Source: Brachycybe producta (Eukaryota > Arthropoda > Diplopoda > Playtdesmida > Andrognathidae). Taken from it: DNA of 64,000 bases. How positions within the stretch are numbered: position 1 is the first letter of the stretch; every line of letters begins with the position of its first letter. The notes below the pieces were generated by a model that saw only the letters and a program-made list of their open reading frames with translations, did not search any database and had not been told where the DNA came from. This document shows positions 39,418 through 51,100 of this stretch, piece by piece. The translations under genes and the position numbers were made by a program. The DNA is taken from contig JAUPFP010000038.1 of assembly GCA_036925085.1 (NCBI GenBank), forward strand, positions 170,001-234,000. The letters are read 5' to 3'.

Positions 39418-41694
39418 CCCGTGAGACAACTATACAAATGAGATGTCCCGAGACTGATAACACGTGTTCGAACTCTCTGTTAACCTTATTTATTGGTGAA
39501 TTTCTAACCCCCCCCCCCCCCACCCCCGTGCTCATCCTTTCATCTCTCAGTGCCCTGAATGAACTGCCACGTGATGACGTGATTAAAGCTGTATTTCTTT
39601 CTCAAACGTCCCATATTACCACCATATATACTGTATACCAATCGTTAAACCTTAGACTATTACACCTTACGGTAATAGTTTAAGGTTAAACTGACATCAT
39701 CATCATCGTGAGTGACATCGATTGTTAGCTTGAATAATATATACCTGTTGAAAGCTTCTTTTCCAATCACTCTGTACTCAACTAAATACACGTGTGAATA
39801 TCAAAATATATATAAAAGTATTGATTACGTGAAATCCGTTTCGAAATTACTACTAACAACAACAACAACAACAAAATGTTAAAAAAAAGAAGAGAAATTG
39901 ACGTCATACATCTAACCGTTAAAAACACTTCTAAGTGTTTTATTTTTTTTTTTGTTGTGAACCCCGCGTTTTCATGACTATAGACTAGAACAGGATATTT
40001 GCCCCAATACACACCTCTAATAAACAACCCAAGTATACAAAATAGAAGAATGGGTGTGGTGTGGGGTATGGGGGGGGGGATGGGAGGCTTAAAAGAATGT
40101 CTCCCTCCTCAACGATGACAATGATAATATTTAGGGATAAATAACAGAAAGAAAGTAAGAAAAAAAGGTAATAATTAGCCTTTGATATTATCATATTAGT
40201 AGTAGATACACGCAACAACAGCAGAACGAACAACACACCATGACACGCGTATCAGTGGTGTTTATCGGCTGTAAACGCCGAGTTAATTAACGAATTAACA
40301 ATTAATCAATTTAAAACATTAATTGTTCTCATTCATAAAAAAAAGTAAATTTAAATTAAAAAATTCATTAATTTGGCAGAATTTCCTACATAATTTAAGT
40401 GTAATTTAAATGGTAATTATGTAATTAGTCATTAAATGTTGTTTACAGTAAGAAAAAATATACTTGAAATTATCCTTTTTTAATTATTTCTTTAAAATTT
40501 ATTTTTGAGAATTTATTGAGTCTATATTTAAATACCAAAATTTTTATCAATTTACTTATTTGCGTACATTGCCTAATGTAGTTAGGGGTTTTAGTCAATA
40601 TTTAGAATGCCTACATTAACATAAGCCAACTTAAAATTGGCTATTTGAGCATTGTTAAAAAAAACCACAAATATGAAAAATGTGCCGATTGAATTTTGCC
40701 TAATAATAAATAACAGTCAGTAATTGTACGAAATAAGTGATTTTTTCCACTTTGACGGAGGGAGAAAGAAAAAAAAGCCAAAAAGTGATCGAATTCCTAT
40801 GAGAAACAGAACGTACCAACAAAAAAAAAAAAGTATCAAGTGTGTCCAACCAGACATCGATAATGGATAGTTATTTATTTTTTTTAACAAAAATTCCCTT
40901 TACTCAATAGGTGAGTTTCTGATTGGTCGAACAAACACGCAAATAGAAAAAAAAAAACGGACAAACGATGATGTCAACAAACAATAAGAAGAGAGAGAGA
41001 AAGGGATAAAAGAAGAGGAAGAAACAAGTAACAAAAAAAAACGAAAAAAAAAAGTGGGCGGAGTCAAAAAGTGTTTGACAGAAGAAACTAATCGAAATGC
41101 AACACCTTCTTCCAACCCACTAATAATGTAACGTTATCAAGATACAAGAAAAACTCGAGAGATCGATTAGAGATGTCAAGTACAACATTGTACACACACA
41201 CTCAAATGGTCAACGGCCAATCAAAGATCAAGAACGACGACGACGTTATTAAAAATCATCGCCATCGTCCATCCATCCGTCGTTTTCTTCTTCACTTTCT
41301 GATAAAAAAACAAGAAACAACATTCCCGCCATTTATTTATTACTATTATCTTATTTGTGTTTCATTAAAATCTTGATTGAATTGCAATTAATGTAAAAAA
41401 AAATGAAGAAATTGCATAAATTGCTGAAGAAGTTAACCTTTAAACTCTTTACATTGACCGCCACCCTTAAAAGACAGAGGAGGAGGGGGGGGGGGGTCCA
41501 AATTCAAGAAAGAAACTTGAACTTCAATTTTAACCTTCTAAAACAAAATTCCAGCCTTTTTTATTAAGCCTTGAACATCGGTTTTTCTATTTAGGAGAAA
41601 TCCTTGCTCATTGAGTTCATATTGAAATTCAGGTTTCAAGTTTGAAGTTTTTTTTTTAATTTAGTTCGTCGAAAACTGACGCGATTCATAAGGT

Positions 41695-41906
41695 AGCTTA
41701 CAAACGATCAATTCTGGCTTGTCAATCCGTGAGCGTCAGAAAGTACACATTTTTTTTCTTTCAAATTTTAATATGTTTTGCTATGATGGGAAGCTACAGA
41801 ATTAGTAAAAAAAAATGGCGCTGTGAACAGTGCTCAACCAAAAAAAAAAAAACTTTAAAAAGAAAACCAAAGGATTGACAAGCCAAAATTTGATCGTGTA
41901 TAAGCT
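41695..41906. mobile_element. MITE with TIR around CGATCAATTCTGGCTTGTC
   Basis: AGCTTACAAACGATCAATTC and TGGCTTGTCAATCC are mirrored by GGATTGACAAGCCAAAATTT and GATCGTGTATAAGCT. Related single arms occur at about 42606-42680 in both orientations (CAAGCCCGAATTGATCGT and ACAAACGATCAATTCTGGCT) and at about 42960 (GGATTGACAAGTCAGAAT). Confidence 0.7.
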
Positions 41907-43539
41907 AATGAAGAATTGATGAGACGGCCTAAAAAAAGTCGTAAGAAGGAAGGCTCAAAATCGGCTTTTGAACGTCACTCTAGAAAAACTTCCAATACTG
42001 AAAACGACCTTAATGTTTTAAAAGTTCAAATGCTATAATTTCCTTCTTGAATTTGGACCTTAGCTCTTCCTTAGAAGAAGAAGAAGACAATCAGAGAGAA
42101 CCGAAGTTTCGGACCCGCGATAATAGTCGCCATTGATTAGTCATATTCGAGAAGAAACTTTCTCGTTAAATGGCAAACTATAAACACGATCAAACTCCTC
42201 CCTTTTTACCCTTTGACCCTTCTGTCTCTCTTTAACGAAGTTGAAACCTTTTTTTTTTCTTTTTCCTTTCAACTCTCTTCTCGTCGTAATCTTGTTTCAA
42301 AAGTTTCTCCTCCTTACTTACTAGACAACGTTGAAATCGAATCGAATGATTGTTCAAGAAAATGAAACATAACCCAGAAAAAAAATTTGAAGAAACGAAA
42401 ACAACAAAAATGTATTATTAGGAAGAAAAAAAAACAGGGTGTGGGGTGAGAGAAGCTGGGTACAACAGACCAGTCTGGATTATCCATCCTTACCCGGGAA
42501 ACATTCAAATCGTAATGCTTTCAAATGATGAGAAAATTAGCAATTAGTTAAAACTAAAAATAGGCGCTGCCCACGCCTAATTTCAAAATAAAATCAAAAA
42601 TGAGGACACAAGCCCGAATTGATCGTCTTGACATAAATTAAGCTCGGTACAAACGATCAATTCTGGCTTGTCCATCTTTAGAAATGCCATATGTGAGTAG
42701 TGACGAGTTTTCTTTTTTTTAAAACTAATTTCGGTTATTTTTTATTTGGATAAACAGTCATTTAGCCTCTTATGTAGACGATTGTTCCTTATTTCACGCC
42801 TTGGACGCAATCTATAAGAAAACATCGCCACAACCTTCAAATTAGAGGCTAATAATATGTGGCTGTTAATCGAAAAAATACCTCTAATTTCTTATATGTT
42901 TCCATCATTGTAAAAGCAATTACAGATTTTAACAAATTGTTAAGTTCTCATATGTTCAGGATTGACAAGTCAGAATGGAACTAGAAAACTCTTAAAATGC
43001 AGAAAAACTCCAGAAATTCATTGAAAATGAGTAAAGAATTATTATATTTAGTAATAAATTGCAGAAATCCATTGAAAATGAGTAAACAATTATTAAATTA
43101 ATAAGAAATCCATTGAAATTGAGTAAACAATTACTTTTTCTGTAATTTCTTAGTCATTTTTTTAATACTCATTTTGAATGGATTTCAGCAGTTTTTACAA
43201 TTTGTTCCGTTTTAGAGAGATTCGTATGTACCCAGCTTAAGTGGGTTACTAATTTAAATGGATAACCAAAAATTGTCTCTCATTCACTGAATTCTCTATC
43301 AGGGTCAAGAAACGTCTAATAAAGAAGTTACGAAAACACAAAAACCCATAGAAAAAAATGCGAAGCGCGCAACTCAGCAACAACAAAAAATAACAACCAT
43401 ACAACAACAACCGATATTATTATAAATAGAAAAGTCTTTTTTTTCTCTAAAGAAACAAAAGATATGAAGAAAGCGAGACAGAAAAACAAAAAGTAAAAAC
43501 TAAGAAGAAAATCCAACATGGCATTGGAATGACAATTTG

Positions 43540-44650
43540 GCGCGCGAGCGAACGAACGAACGAGAAAAGAGCGGGTGGAGGGAAGAGGGCGCGCTCTCCT
43601 CGCTCTTTGTTTTTTTTTTACCTTATATTTCTTTATGAGCTTATAATAATATAAGTAAAAGATTGGGGGAAGGGGGGGGGGGGAGAGAGAAAGCTCATCA
43701 TCGTACAAATCAATGGCTACAAACACATAACAGATACAGAAAAATTTCAAAAAAAAAAAAGGTGGACTCATTCTCTCGCGCTTAAAATGCCGCTTGTATT
43801 TAGTACACGCGAAAACAATAAAAGACCAAAAAAAAAAAAGCACGATAATTCCCCTACAATGAAATCATTAAAATCATTAACTCACTTTTCTTATCGCTTT
43901 TAGGTGTTTTAAGTTATTTTTTTTAAAGTAAAAGAAAAAAAAAAAAAAACTCCCGTTTGTTAGTAAAAAAATTTACGGCGTTGTGACGCCGCGGCCGGCG
44001 CTAAAAAAAACCTACACTCACGCACAAATATAACGACGACGAGAGTAAAACACTACCGACGAAACACGCACAAGTTGGCGCCCACCCCCTGCCCTCCTCC
44101 TCGTTTGGAAGTGTGGTTTTTTTTTAACGTTCCACACCTCCTCTTACTCCTCTCTCTTCACCCTTATACAACAACAACAACAACAACAAAAAGCGGCCAC
44201 CGAGTGACGCCGAAGACGCCGCTTTGCTTCCTTTGTTCTCTCAACTCAACTCTCCGAGTCGAAAAGTATTTTTTTTACAAAAAAACAAAAAAACCGAACG
44301 ACTACAAAATGCAAAAGAAAAACAAAAAAAGAAAGAACCCGATTCTACTTATTGTAGGTACATTCAGAAAAAGCCGTAAAACCTGAAGATTCTTTTTCGT
44401 CCGTAGAAACGTTTGAGAAAAGCACGCATACACATATACATACAAGAGTTTGTTCGGCTTCCCCCCCTTTTTGAAAGTAGTTATTATAGAAGGAAGGATA
44501 CACTCAACAGCAAACACCGCGAACGAATTTCACAGAGACGACGACAACGAGAGGAGAGAAAAACTACAAAAACCTCTCGCATCGCATCAAGATGGCGGTC
44601 AAAACCGTTTCGACGTTGATTTTCTTTAGTGACGTCAACAACTTTACAAA
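43540..44650. promoter_or_regulatory. GC-richer promoter-like patch upstream of MAEA
   Basis: Against a background of AT-rich repeats, this holds GGCGCGCGAGCG (43540), GGGCGCGCTCTCC (about 43586), GCCGCGGCCGGCGC (about 43987), AAGATGGCGGTC (44590, a YY1-type promoter motif) and TGACGTCA (44630-44637). It may hold the first non-coding exon of MAEA, whose acceptor-like signal lies at 45731, or promote a minus-strand transcript. No exon was defined. Confidence 0.35.
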
Positions 44651-44868
44651 GCTGTAATAGCAATGGAGATAAATTTCTCGATCGCATAGGGATTTATTGA
44701 AAACGATGCTCTTAAAGATTTACAGAAGATGGCATCAGCTAACAGTCTCATAGGAAAATATTGAAGCATATAAGACTTCTTATAAATGCCCAACAACATC
44801 ATCATTATGATCATTGATAAACGCAAATAGCGTGAAACTAATATGGCGTCTTATAACGAGCATATTTT

Positions 44869-45064
44869 ACAAGCACGTAAAGACAGGGAGATACAGTCGT
44901 TTGTCCCGCTCTTTTATGAGCGTCAGACAAAATATAAACCAATTCGAAATTGAAAAGGGCGGAGACATATGACGTCAGACCACATAACAAACCAATTAAA
45001 AGTTGTCGGCAATCATAAAAGGGTCGTAGCAAACGACTGTATCTTACTGTTTTTACTTGCCTGT
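44869..45064. mobile_element. MITE related to the 39098-39289 element
   Basis: The outer ends ACAAGCACGTAAAGACAG and CTGTTTTTACTTGCCTGT, and the inner arms GATACAGTCGTTTGTCCCGC and GTAGCAAACGACTGTATC, are inverted copies. It contains TCTTTTATGAGCGTCAGAC, TCATAAAAGGG and a TGACGTCA palindrome (44970-44977). It lies about 670 bp upstream of the MAEA start. Confidence 0.75.
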
Positions 45065-45736
45065 CGTATTTTTCAACAATTATTAGTACACCTAGAGATA
45101 AATTTGGCTTCAATATAATGACGTACGGTACACTCTTAAGTGTTACTCGCGCAAACTTGTAAAAAAAAAAACTTTAGTAAATGAGAAATAATAAAATATT
45201 ATTAAATATGGATATGTTTTATAAAGTCAAATATTATCAGTATTTTCGCTCTTACTTTTTTTGTGATTTGTAAAAAAAAGGAATTATGAAAGTTATGATT
45301 TTTCAAAGACTAAATAGAAAACGAGTTTGTTTCGAGTGGTAGCACTGTATGCAAATTGAGTGAAATCACACGATCTGTTTACTTTTTTTCTAATATATTT
45401 TTCATATGAGAGACGAAGTTGAATTTAAAAGGTTTTTTTCCTGACAGTTTTGCCTTTGGGGTGATATTTTTTGTGCTTTGTATTTATTAAAACTGTGTAT
45501 TTCAAATAACGATAAGTGCTTTAAACGCGATCTAAACTTTTAAAAACCTATTTAAAATTAACAGTTTTAAAATTAAAGAGAAGAAGAATCTCAAAAAAGA
45601 AGACAACAAAAAGAAAAACTTGCGTTTTTTTTTTCTCTCCTAATAATCTAAAAGGGTGTGGAGAGAGAGAGAGAGAGAGAAAAGTAGTAAAGGGCACATT
45701 ATATTTTTAAGGGTTTTTCACTTTTAAACAGCACCC

Positions 45737-47928
45737 ATGATGGTACCAGGAATAGGAGATATTAAAGCGTTGGAACATCCAACTTTAAAGGTTTTTTGTT
45801 TGTTAACCAACTCTCTCGAAATGTCATTGCAGGGAGAGAGAGAAAAAAACCGGTATTCTTACGTCGTTTTGTTGTTTCTCTTGCTTTCGCAGGTCCCTTA
45901 CGAGATCTTGAATAAAAAGTTTCGAGTTGCTCAGAAGAATTTGGATCGTGAAGTGAACCACGTTCAAGGAGCCGTCATCGAAGTGGAGAAAGCACTTCAA
46001 AGTAAAACGGCGAGTCTTGGAGAACTAAGTCGACTTCTCGGTGGCGTCGTAGAGAAGTTGAACCTCCTTAAGAGAAAGGTAATGGATAATTATGTTTAAA
46101 AAAACGTCCCGTCTTTAATATGGCTGTTAATTCTTTGTTGTATACAAAAAAAAAGGCTGAGGAGAGTATAACGGAAGAGTACGGAGCTGCAAACATGTGT
46201 AAACGCCGAGTAGATCATTTAAAAGAGCATACGAACGAAAATAGTCTGTCGCAGTGGAAGAAAAAGAGACTCGATCGAATGCTCGTCGAGTATTTCCTTC
46301 GTAGTGGTTATTATGAGACTGCCATCAAATTGGCGAGACACTCTGACATCGAGGTACGTTCCCAACTCAACTCGTGAAAAATTATCAACGTGAAAATACC
46401 CTTAGGTGATCGAGCTACCCTTCTAGTTTCTAAAACACAATCAAGTTTTTCTAAATTGTGCACCTAAAAGAGCTTTCTATTAAACGACTCAAGAAATAAT
46501 TTCACGATTCAATTTAAAATAAATACTTTTCGAAATAAAATCTTTAAAAATAAACTTTTCTGGTTGTTTGAAACCATTTTTGTTTGTAAAAAAAAATTTA
46601 TTTTCAACGATATCCATTGCAAAAATTACGTATTTATCTTCGTTTACTTTTCTAGTTTTCTACTTTTCTCGTTTTTTTCTCTCAATCGTTTTAAAATAAA
46701 GGATCTGTCGAACATCGATCTGTTTCTCGTGAGCAAGGACGTAGAGGAATCGTTAGCGAACAAGGAAACGGCAAAGTGCCTGTCGTGGTGCCATGATAAC
46801 AAGTCAAAACTTCGCAAAATGAAGATGGACCGTGCCAAAGTTGGTTCTCGATTCGGTCAACCGTTTTGAAAAACAAAAAACAACGTAAGCAGTTTGTATC
46901 TTTGCAGAGTTCTTTGGAATTCAACCTGAGACAACAAGAGTTCATCGAATTGGTCCGAAGCGATCATCGGATGGAGGCTATAAGGTACATAATAACGTGA
47001 AAATACCGCAATTTGTTTAATGAATGGGTCGTTAACAAAATATATTTGGTTCCAGACACGCTCGAAAACACTTCACTAACTTAGAAGACGGTCAGTTGGA
47101 AGACGTTCAACGTGTCATGGGACTTCTCGCTTTTCCAGGCGATACGAATCTATTTCCGTATAAAGTAAGACCATTACAACTAAAGTTCGAAAGTGTCGTG
47201 ATTTTTTTTTTCTGTTCCTGTAGGATCTTTTAGACGAATCTAGATGGCAAATGCTCGTTCAACAATTTAGACACGAGAATTTCAAGTTATATCAACTAAA
47301 CACGTATTCGGTTTTCACCGTTGCTTTGCAGGCTGGTCTTTCGGCCTTGAAGACTCCATATCCTTTTATTTTGGGTTACGGAAGTAGTTTGTTTTTCAAG
47401 AAAGAAACTTGCCTCTAAGATAAGGCTGTGGAGTTGTTATATAGATTGTGCCAAAGGCGCGAAAGTCATTGTGTTGCTTTGAAAAGTATCTTTTCGATCC
47501 GTCTTCCTTTGAAAAAGAGCCCCTTAACTAATCATGTTTACGCACTGTTATAAGACGGACTCTGAACGCAACAACGATTGTCCCGTTTGCACGCAACCGT
47601 TAAACATCTTGGCAAGCACTTTGCCATACGCTCATTGCTCTCAGTCTCGTCTTATTTGTCAGATATCGGGACAAGCTCTCAACGAACATAACCATCCGTT
47701 AATGTTACCAAACGGATACGTTTACGGAGAAAAGGTTTTCTCTTTTGATCGCTACAAATTAATTAACTGAACTTTTCATCGCTCTCTAATCTTACCAGAG
47801 ATTTTTTCGTATATATGTTATTTCAGGCTCTGCAAAATATGGCTCAAGAAAACGGCGGCAAAGTTATCTGTCCACGTACGAAAGAGGTTTTCAATCTGAA
47901 AGAAGCTGAGAAAGTGTTTGTCATGTGA
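45737..47928 (+). CDS. MAEA: MAEA (macrophage erythroblast attacher / GID9), E3 ubiquitin ligase subunit
   Basis: MAEA is a RING-type subunit of the GID/CTLH E3 ubiquitin ligase, which ubiquitinates proteins in the nucleus and cytoplasm. Nine coding exons: 45737-45790, 45893-46078, 46156-46353, 46702-46839, 46908-46984, 47056-47164, 47224-47357, 47542-47734, 47827-47928; 1191 nt, 396 aa, the same length as human MAEA. Order: N-terminal coiled-coil region (about 20-100), LisH (about 115-146, [19 protein letters not shown]), CTLH (about 147-210), CRA (to about 295), then the degenerate RING-like domain with CPVC (Cys312, Cys315), His330-Cys331, Cys338 and Cys378. Intron 7 is a U12-type AT-AC intron, listed separately. 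Intron 1 (102 nt) has no in-frame stop. At the end of exon 4 the only phase-compatible GT donor adds MDRAK relative to human ([13 protein letters not shown]). Two start ATGs are adjacent; the first is used. An AATAAA lies at 48076-48081. Confidence 0.97.
46384..46495. mobile_element. Partial MITE of the AAACTAGAAGGGTA family in MAEA intron 3
   Basis: Right arm only: AACGTGAAAATACCCTTAGG, then GATCGAGCTACCCTTCTAG and TTTCTAAAACAC. It explains most of the longest MAEA intron (46354-46701). Confidence 0.65.
47358..47541 (+). other. U12-type AT-AC intron in MAEA
   Basis: The intron starts ATATCCTTTT, the canonical U12 AT-AC donor. It carries CCTTAACTAA (47522-47531), which fits the U12 branch-point consensus, 10-20 nt before the end, and it finishes with AC at 47540-47541. 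Splicing joins CC to G, giving TPHCYK, which matches human TPQCYK exactly in register. No GT-AG pair gives a continuous frame here: exon 7 otherwise runs into stops, and there is no suitable AG before the HCYK codons. Confidence 0.95.
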
Positions 47929-48075
47929 AAAGTTAAGATTCGGCTCAACAAACAACAATAATTTCTAGTTAATTATTTGCTTTGTGATTATCTTTTCCAA
48001 TTGTGTTACTCCTATATAGAAAACGAAAACTAACTTCAACTTTTTTTTTGTAATCCTACTTTCCGTTGAATTAAA

Positions 48076-48149
48076 AATAAATAGAAAAATTCAAATATTC
48101 CTACTTTTTTTAATGTAAATAAAAAAAAACCTTGTGGAAGAAATAAATG
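48076..48149. terminator. Overlapping poly(A) signals of MAEA (+) and PUS1 (-)
   Basis: AATAAA at 48076-48081 lies 148 nt after the MAEA stop. On the minus strand ATTAAA at 48114-48109 lies 36 nt after the PUS1 stop. The stop codons are only 221 bp apart, so the two transcripts would overlap or end within a few bases of each other. Signals are read directly; use is inferred. Confidence 0.5.
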
Positions 48150-51100
48150 TTATGTACGTTCCGTTCCGTTAGAAACGATAGTTGAATCCGATAAGCTCGG
48201 ACCGCCGGCACTTTCCTGAACCTGAGGAGATTCAAGGACACTTGAGCCTTCACTTTTATCTTCTTTTACAGAACAGATTTTCACATCGTTCGTTTCATTA
48301 TTATCGGAATGTTGACAAGAATTCTGCAAGAATAAGAGATTAGGTAAATGTACGATTCTTCTCATCAAAATGATCGTACAACCAAACTTACATCTGACGA
48401 ACTTAGTTCCGTCAAGAGGAGAGCTTTGCCAAGCTCCGACCTCGTCTGAGATCTTTCCGCAGGAAGGTTTGCACCAACTTCTCGTACACCGTAAGTGTGC
48501 AGTGGTAAAGTGGACAACCACTGAAACATACTGAATTTCGAACCCAAGTCAAGGATTTGACTAAAAGATAGAATACAGATCCCTCGCCCCCCCCCCATGA
48601 TAAACTGCAACGATAAAAGAATACGATAATTCCTCCTTCTCGGCTTTCACAATAGTTGGATAAATATAGTCTTTTTTAAACCGTTCTATAATTTCCTGCA
48701 AACACAAATTGAATTAGCAGTTGTTATTATTAGAAGAAAAAAATCTGAATAGTAATTATTTACCAAATGACTACTCCAATCCATGATTTCATGGAATCCA
48801 TCCGAGCCGTAACGTTGATTGTATTTGTCGTAATGAACCTATATATAAAAAAAGTAATAGCGATATAAAAAGGATCCCTTTTCCAGTCGGCGAAGAACGA
48901 TTAGCCGAACCTCTTCTAGAACTAGCCCAACTCCAGGTGCAATTGGAATGTCTAACTTCTCTGCACTCCATGCTTTTTGTATTATGTCTCTACTGGCAAG
49001 ATCTCTCATGATAGCAATTATCACACCTAAAAATAGCTTCGTTAATTCTAATTCTTGATCAACTGTACCTATCTCGCGTTGTATCGAGAGACTAACCGAT
49101 CATTTTCCTGATTTGATGCAACATAAAGCTTTGTCCTTTCACAGTAATGACGATCAGCTCGATATCTCCTTCGACAAATGGCTTTCCACACTGAAAATAT
49201 TTTTATCTATAAATACTCGATTTGCGACGTTAAAAAAGAAACGGTTTGATTGTATGTATATTCGGTTCCATTTCATGTTGTGCAAGTTCGACTTTTTTTC
49301 CCTCCAATTATTCCCTCTTTCCAAAGTTTATAAAATTTTACCAAATTAGAATTCATATGACCTCATCAGAACAGTTGAACCCATTTAAAAACAACGTGGC
49401 ATAAGTCGTTTATAAAGAAATTTTGAGATAGTAGAGAGTTTAGTAAAAAACGCATTTCTATATTCTGCTTATTTTGCACTATTGTTTCATTTCGATCTCA
49501 CATTTTTTTAATTACTCAGGTGTATTTTACTACAAATTCAAGTAAACTAAGAAACTATTATCGGGTGAAAACTAAATCTGAATAGACTTACACCATAATG
49601 CATACCAAATATCTGGAAATATTATTGCTCCTCCAGTGAGAGCACCTTGCTTTTAATAAAAGCAAATACAGTAAGTCACCGCCTTACACTGTTAATTCAT
49701 TAAGAAGGGTTTTCTCGCTAATGATGCTTAATGTACAACTATTCACCAGAATGCAGCATTTGTACCTACAGTAACTTGTAAGTTGAGGACTTTAACGATA
49801 ATTATCATTTTTGCTTTTACAAAAACAATGACATACACCACTTTGCTTTTAATATGCGCTCAGTTTACAAATCCAAATATACATTCAGTATTAACCATCA
49901 AATAAAACTAAAATTTCTAACCTGAAAATCAATGATGTACCTGAACGCACTTGCTTCAGTAGGCTTTCTAGGAAAAAGAATTGTAAAAAAAAGGATTCTT
50001 CAAACCAAAACCAACAAGAAAAGGGAGAAACTCACTTTGCAGTTACCCTGTTTGATAACTGCGGCATGAGTTTCTCTTTTCCGTTTAGAATCGACTCACT
50101 TTCCGGATGTGAAATTATGAAAATTATGTGTCCCTTTAAAATCGCTCAATATTTCGTTCACTCTTTCAACGATCTCATCTTAAATTAAAACCATTTTTCG
50201 AATTTAAAAAAAAATGTGTAACGAAACTATAAACAGTAATCCATGTCACCTGTTATTCGATACTGAAAATTTGTTACCTATTGAGAGAAGAAAAAAAAAA
50301 CGAGGAAAAAAAACGAAAACGTTCAACTTCATATTTTATAGAGAACGATATATTGTAATAATAGTTTTACTTCAGTGGATGTTGCAAAAGCAAACGTTGG
50401 CAACGTGTAAGAATACGATCGAGCGTCACACCATAGTTTGGAATTGAAACCCTTTGTACCTCTTTTGAAATCTAGCAAGCACCAAAAATAACAGTTAACA
50501 CAGTCTGCAATCAAAATAAAAATGAGAAATGTTTTAAGATTTACCAAAAACCCTAATTTGCTGTGGAAGCAACGCATTTATTTTTTCAAGTAAACTTTCA
50601 ATGGGAGCTGCAAGAAATAATTAAAAAAAAAACGTTGAAAGTTTTCATTATTTTAACAAAATTTGAATTTTTGCCCAGCACATGGAACATAATTGAAAAA
50701 CTCAATTTTTGTATTGAGAATAACTGATTAAAGGTAAGTTACTCCTTCAAATGTCAATAAAAACTACAGTTAGTACTTTAAAGTAACCGCAGTAAAATGT
50801 CGATTATCAAAACTAATGTCGGACATAGACTAGTTCTGACAATCGAAAGTTCATATAATCGAACTCCCAATTAAAAAAAATGGAAAAAATTAAGAAGAAA
50901 AAGAAAATTGTAATTGTAGTAAGCGAAAGAATTGGAATAAGGAGGTGTAATTGGTTCCGATAACCGACGCTCAACATTCCTTTAGAAGTAATTAAAATAA
51001 TTCGAAAAGTAATCAAAAACAACAGAAATTAATTCTTTAAAAAGTAATTGAAAAAGGCAGTTAATCTCAACGACATTAAGATGGCATATTATAAACAACT

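Larger units (their letters stand above)
24236..45730. other. About 21 kb gene-poor, repeat-rich region
   Basis: No exon with recognisable protein similarity was found on either strand. The region holds the nested transposon at 24431-26921, a pogo-like fragment (27597-27808) and a full pogo-like element (35730-36225), hAT-like elements (28341-28645, 31131-31570), several MITE families, TA arrays at 29548-29860, and many homopolymer runs. It may contain introns or enhancers of the flanking CtBP (-) and MAEA (+) genes, or an unrecognised fast-evolving gene. The longest frame, 43328-43843 (-), is low-complexity and hydrophobic. Confidence 0.45.

Noticed and set aside
43328..43843. 171-codon minus-strand frame, strongly hydrophobic
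   Set aside because: Rich in F, L, S and K from A/T runs, with basic and proline patches from GC-rich words. No family similarity or convincing start context. It would need transcript evidence.
44590..44655. Short plus-strand frame starting at the ATG in AAGATGGCGG
   Set aside because: It ends after 21 codons without a clear donor, and AAGATGGCGG is better read as a YY1-type promoter motif.
50042..50053. Possible 12-nt microexon (GGTAACTGCAAA) in PUS1 between exons 7 and 8
   Set aside because: Phases would allow it, but joining exons 7 and 8 directly gives a gapless match to the family, so it is not needed.
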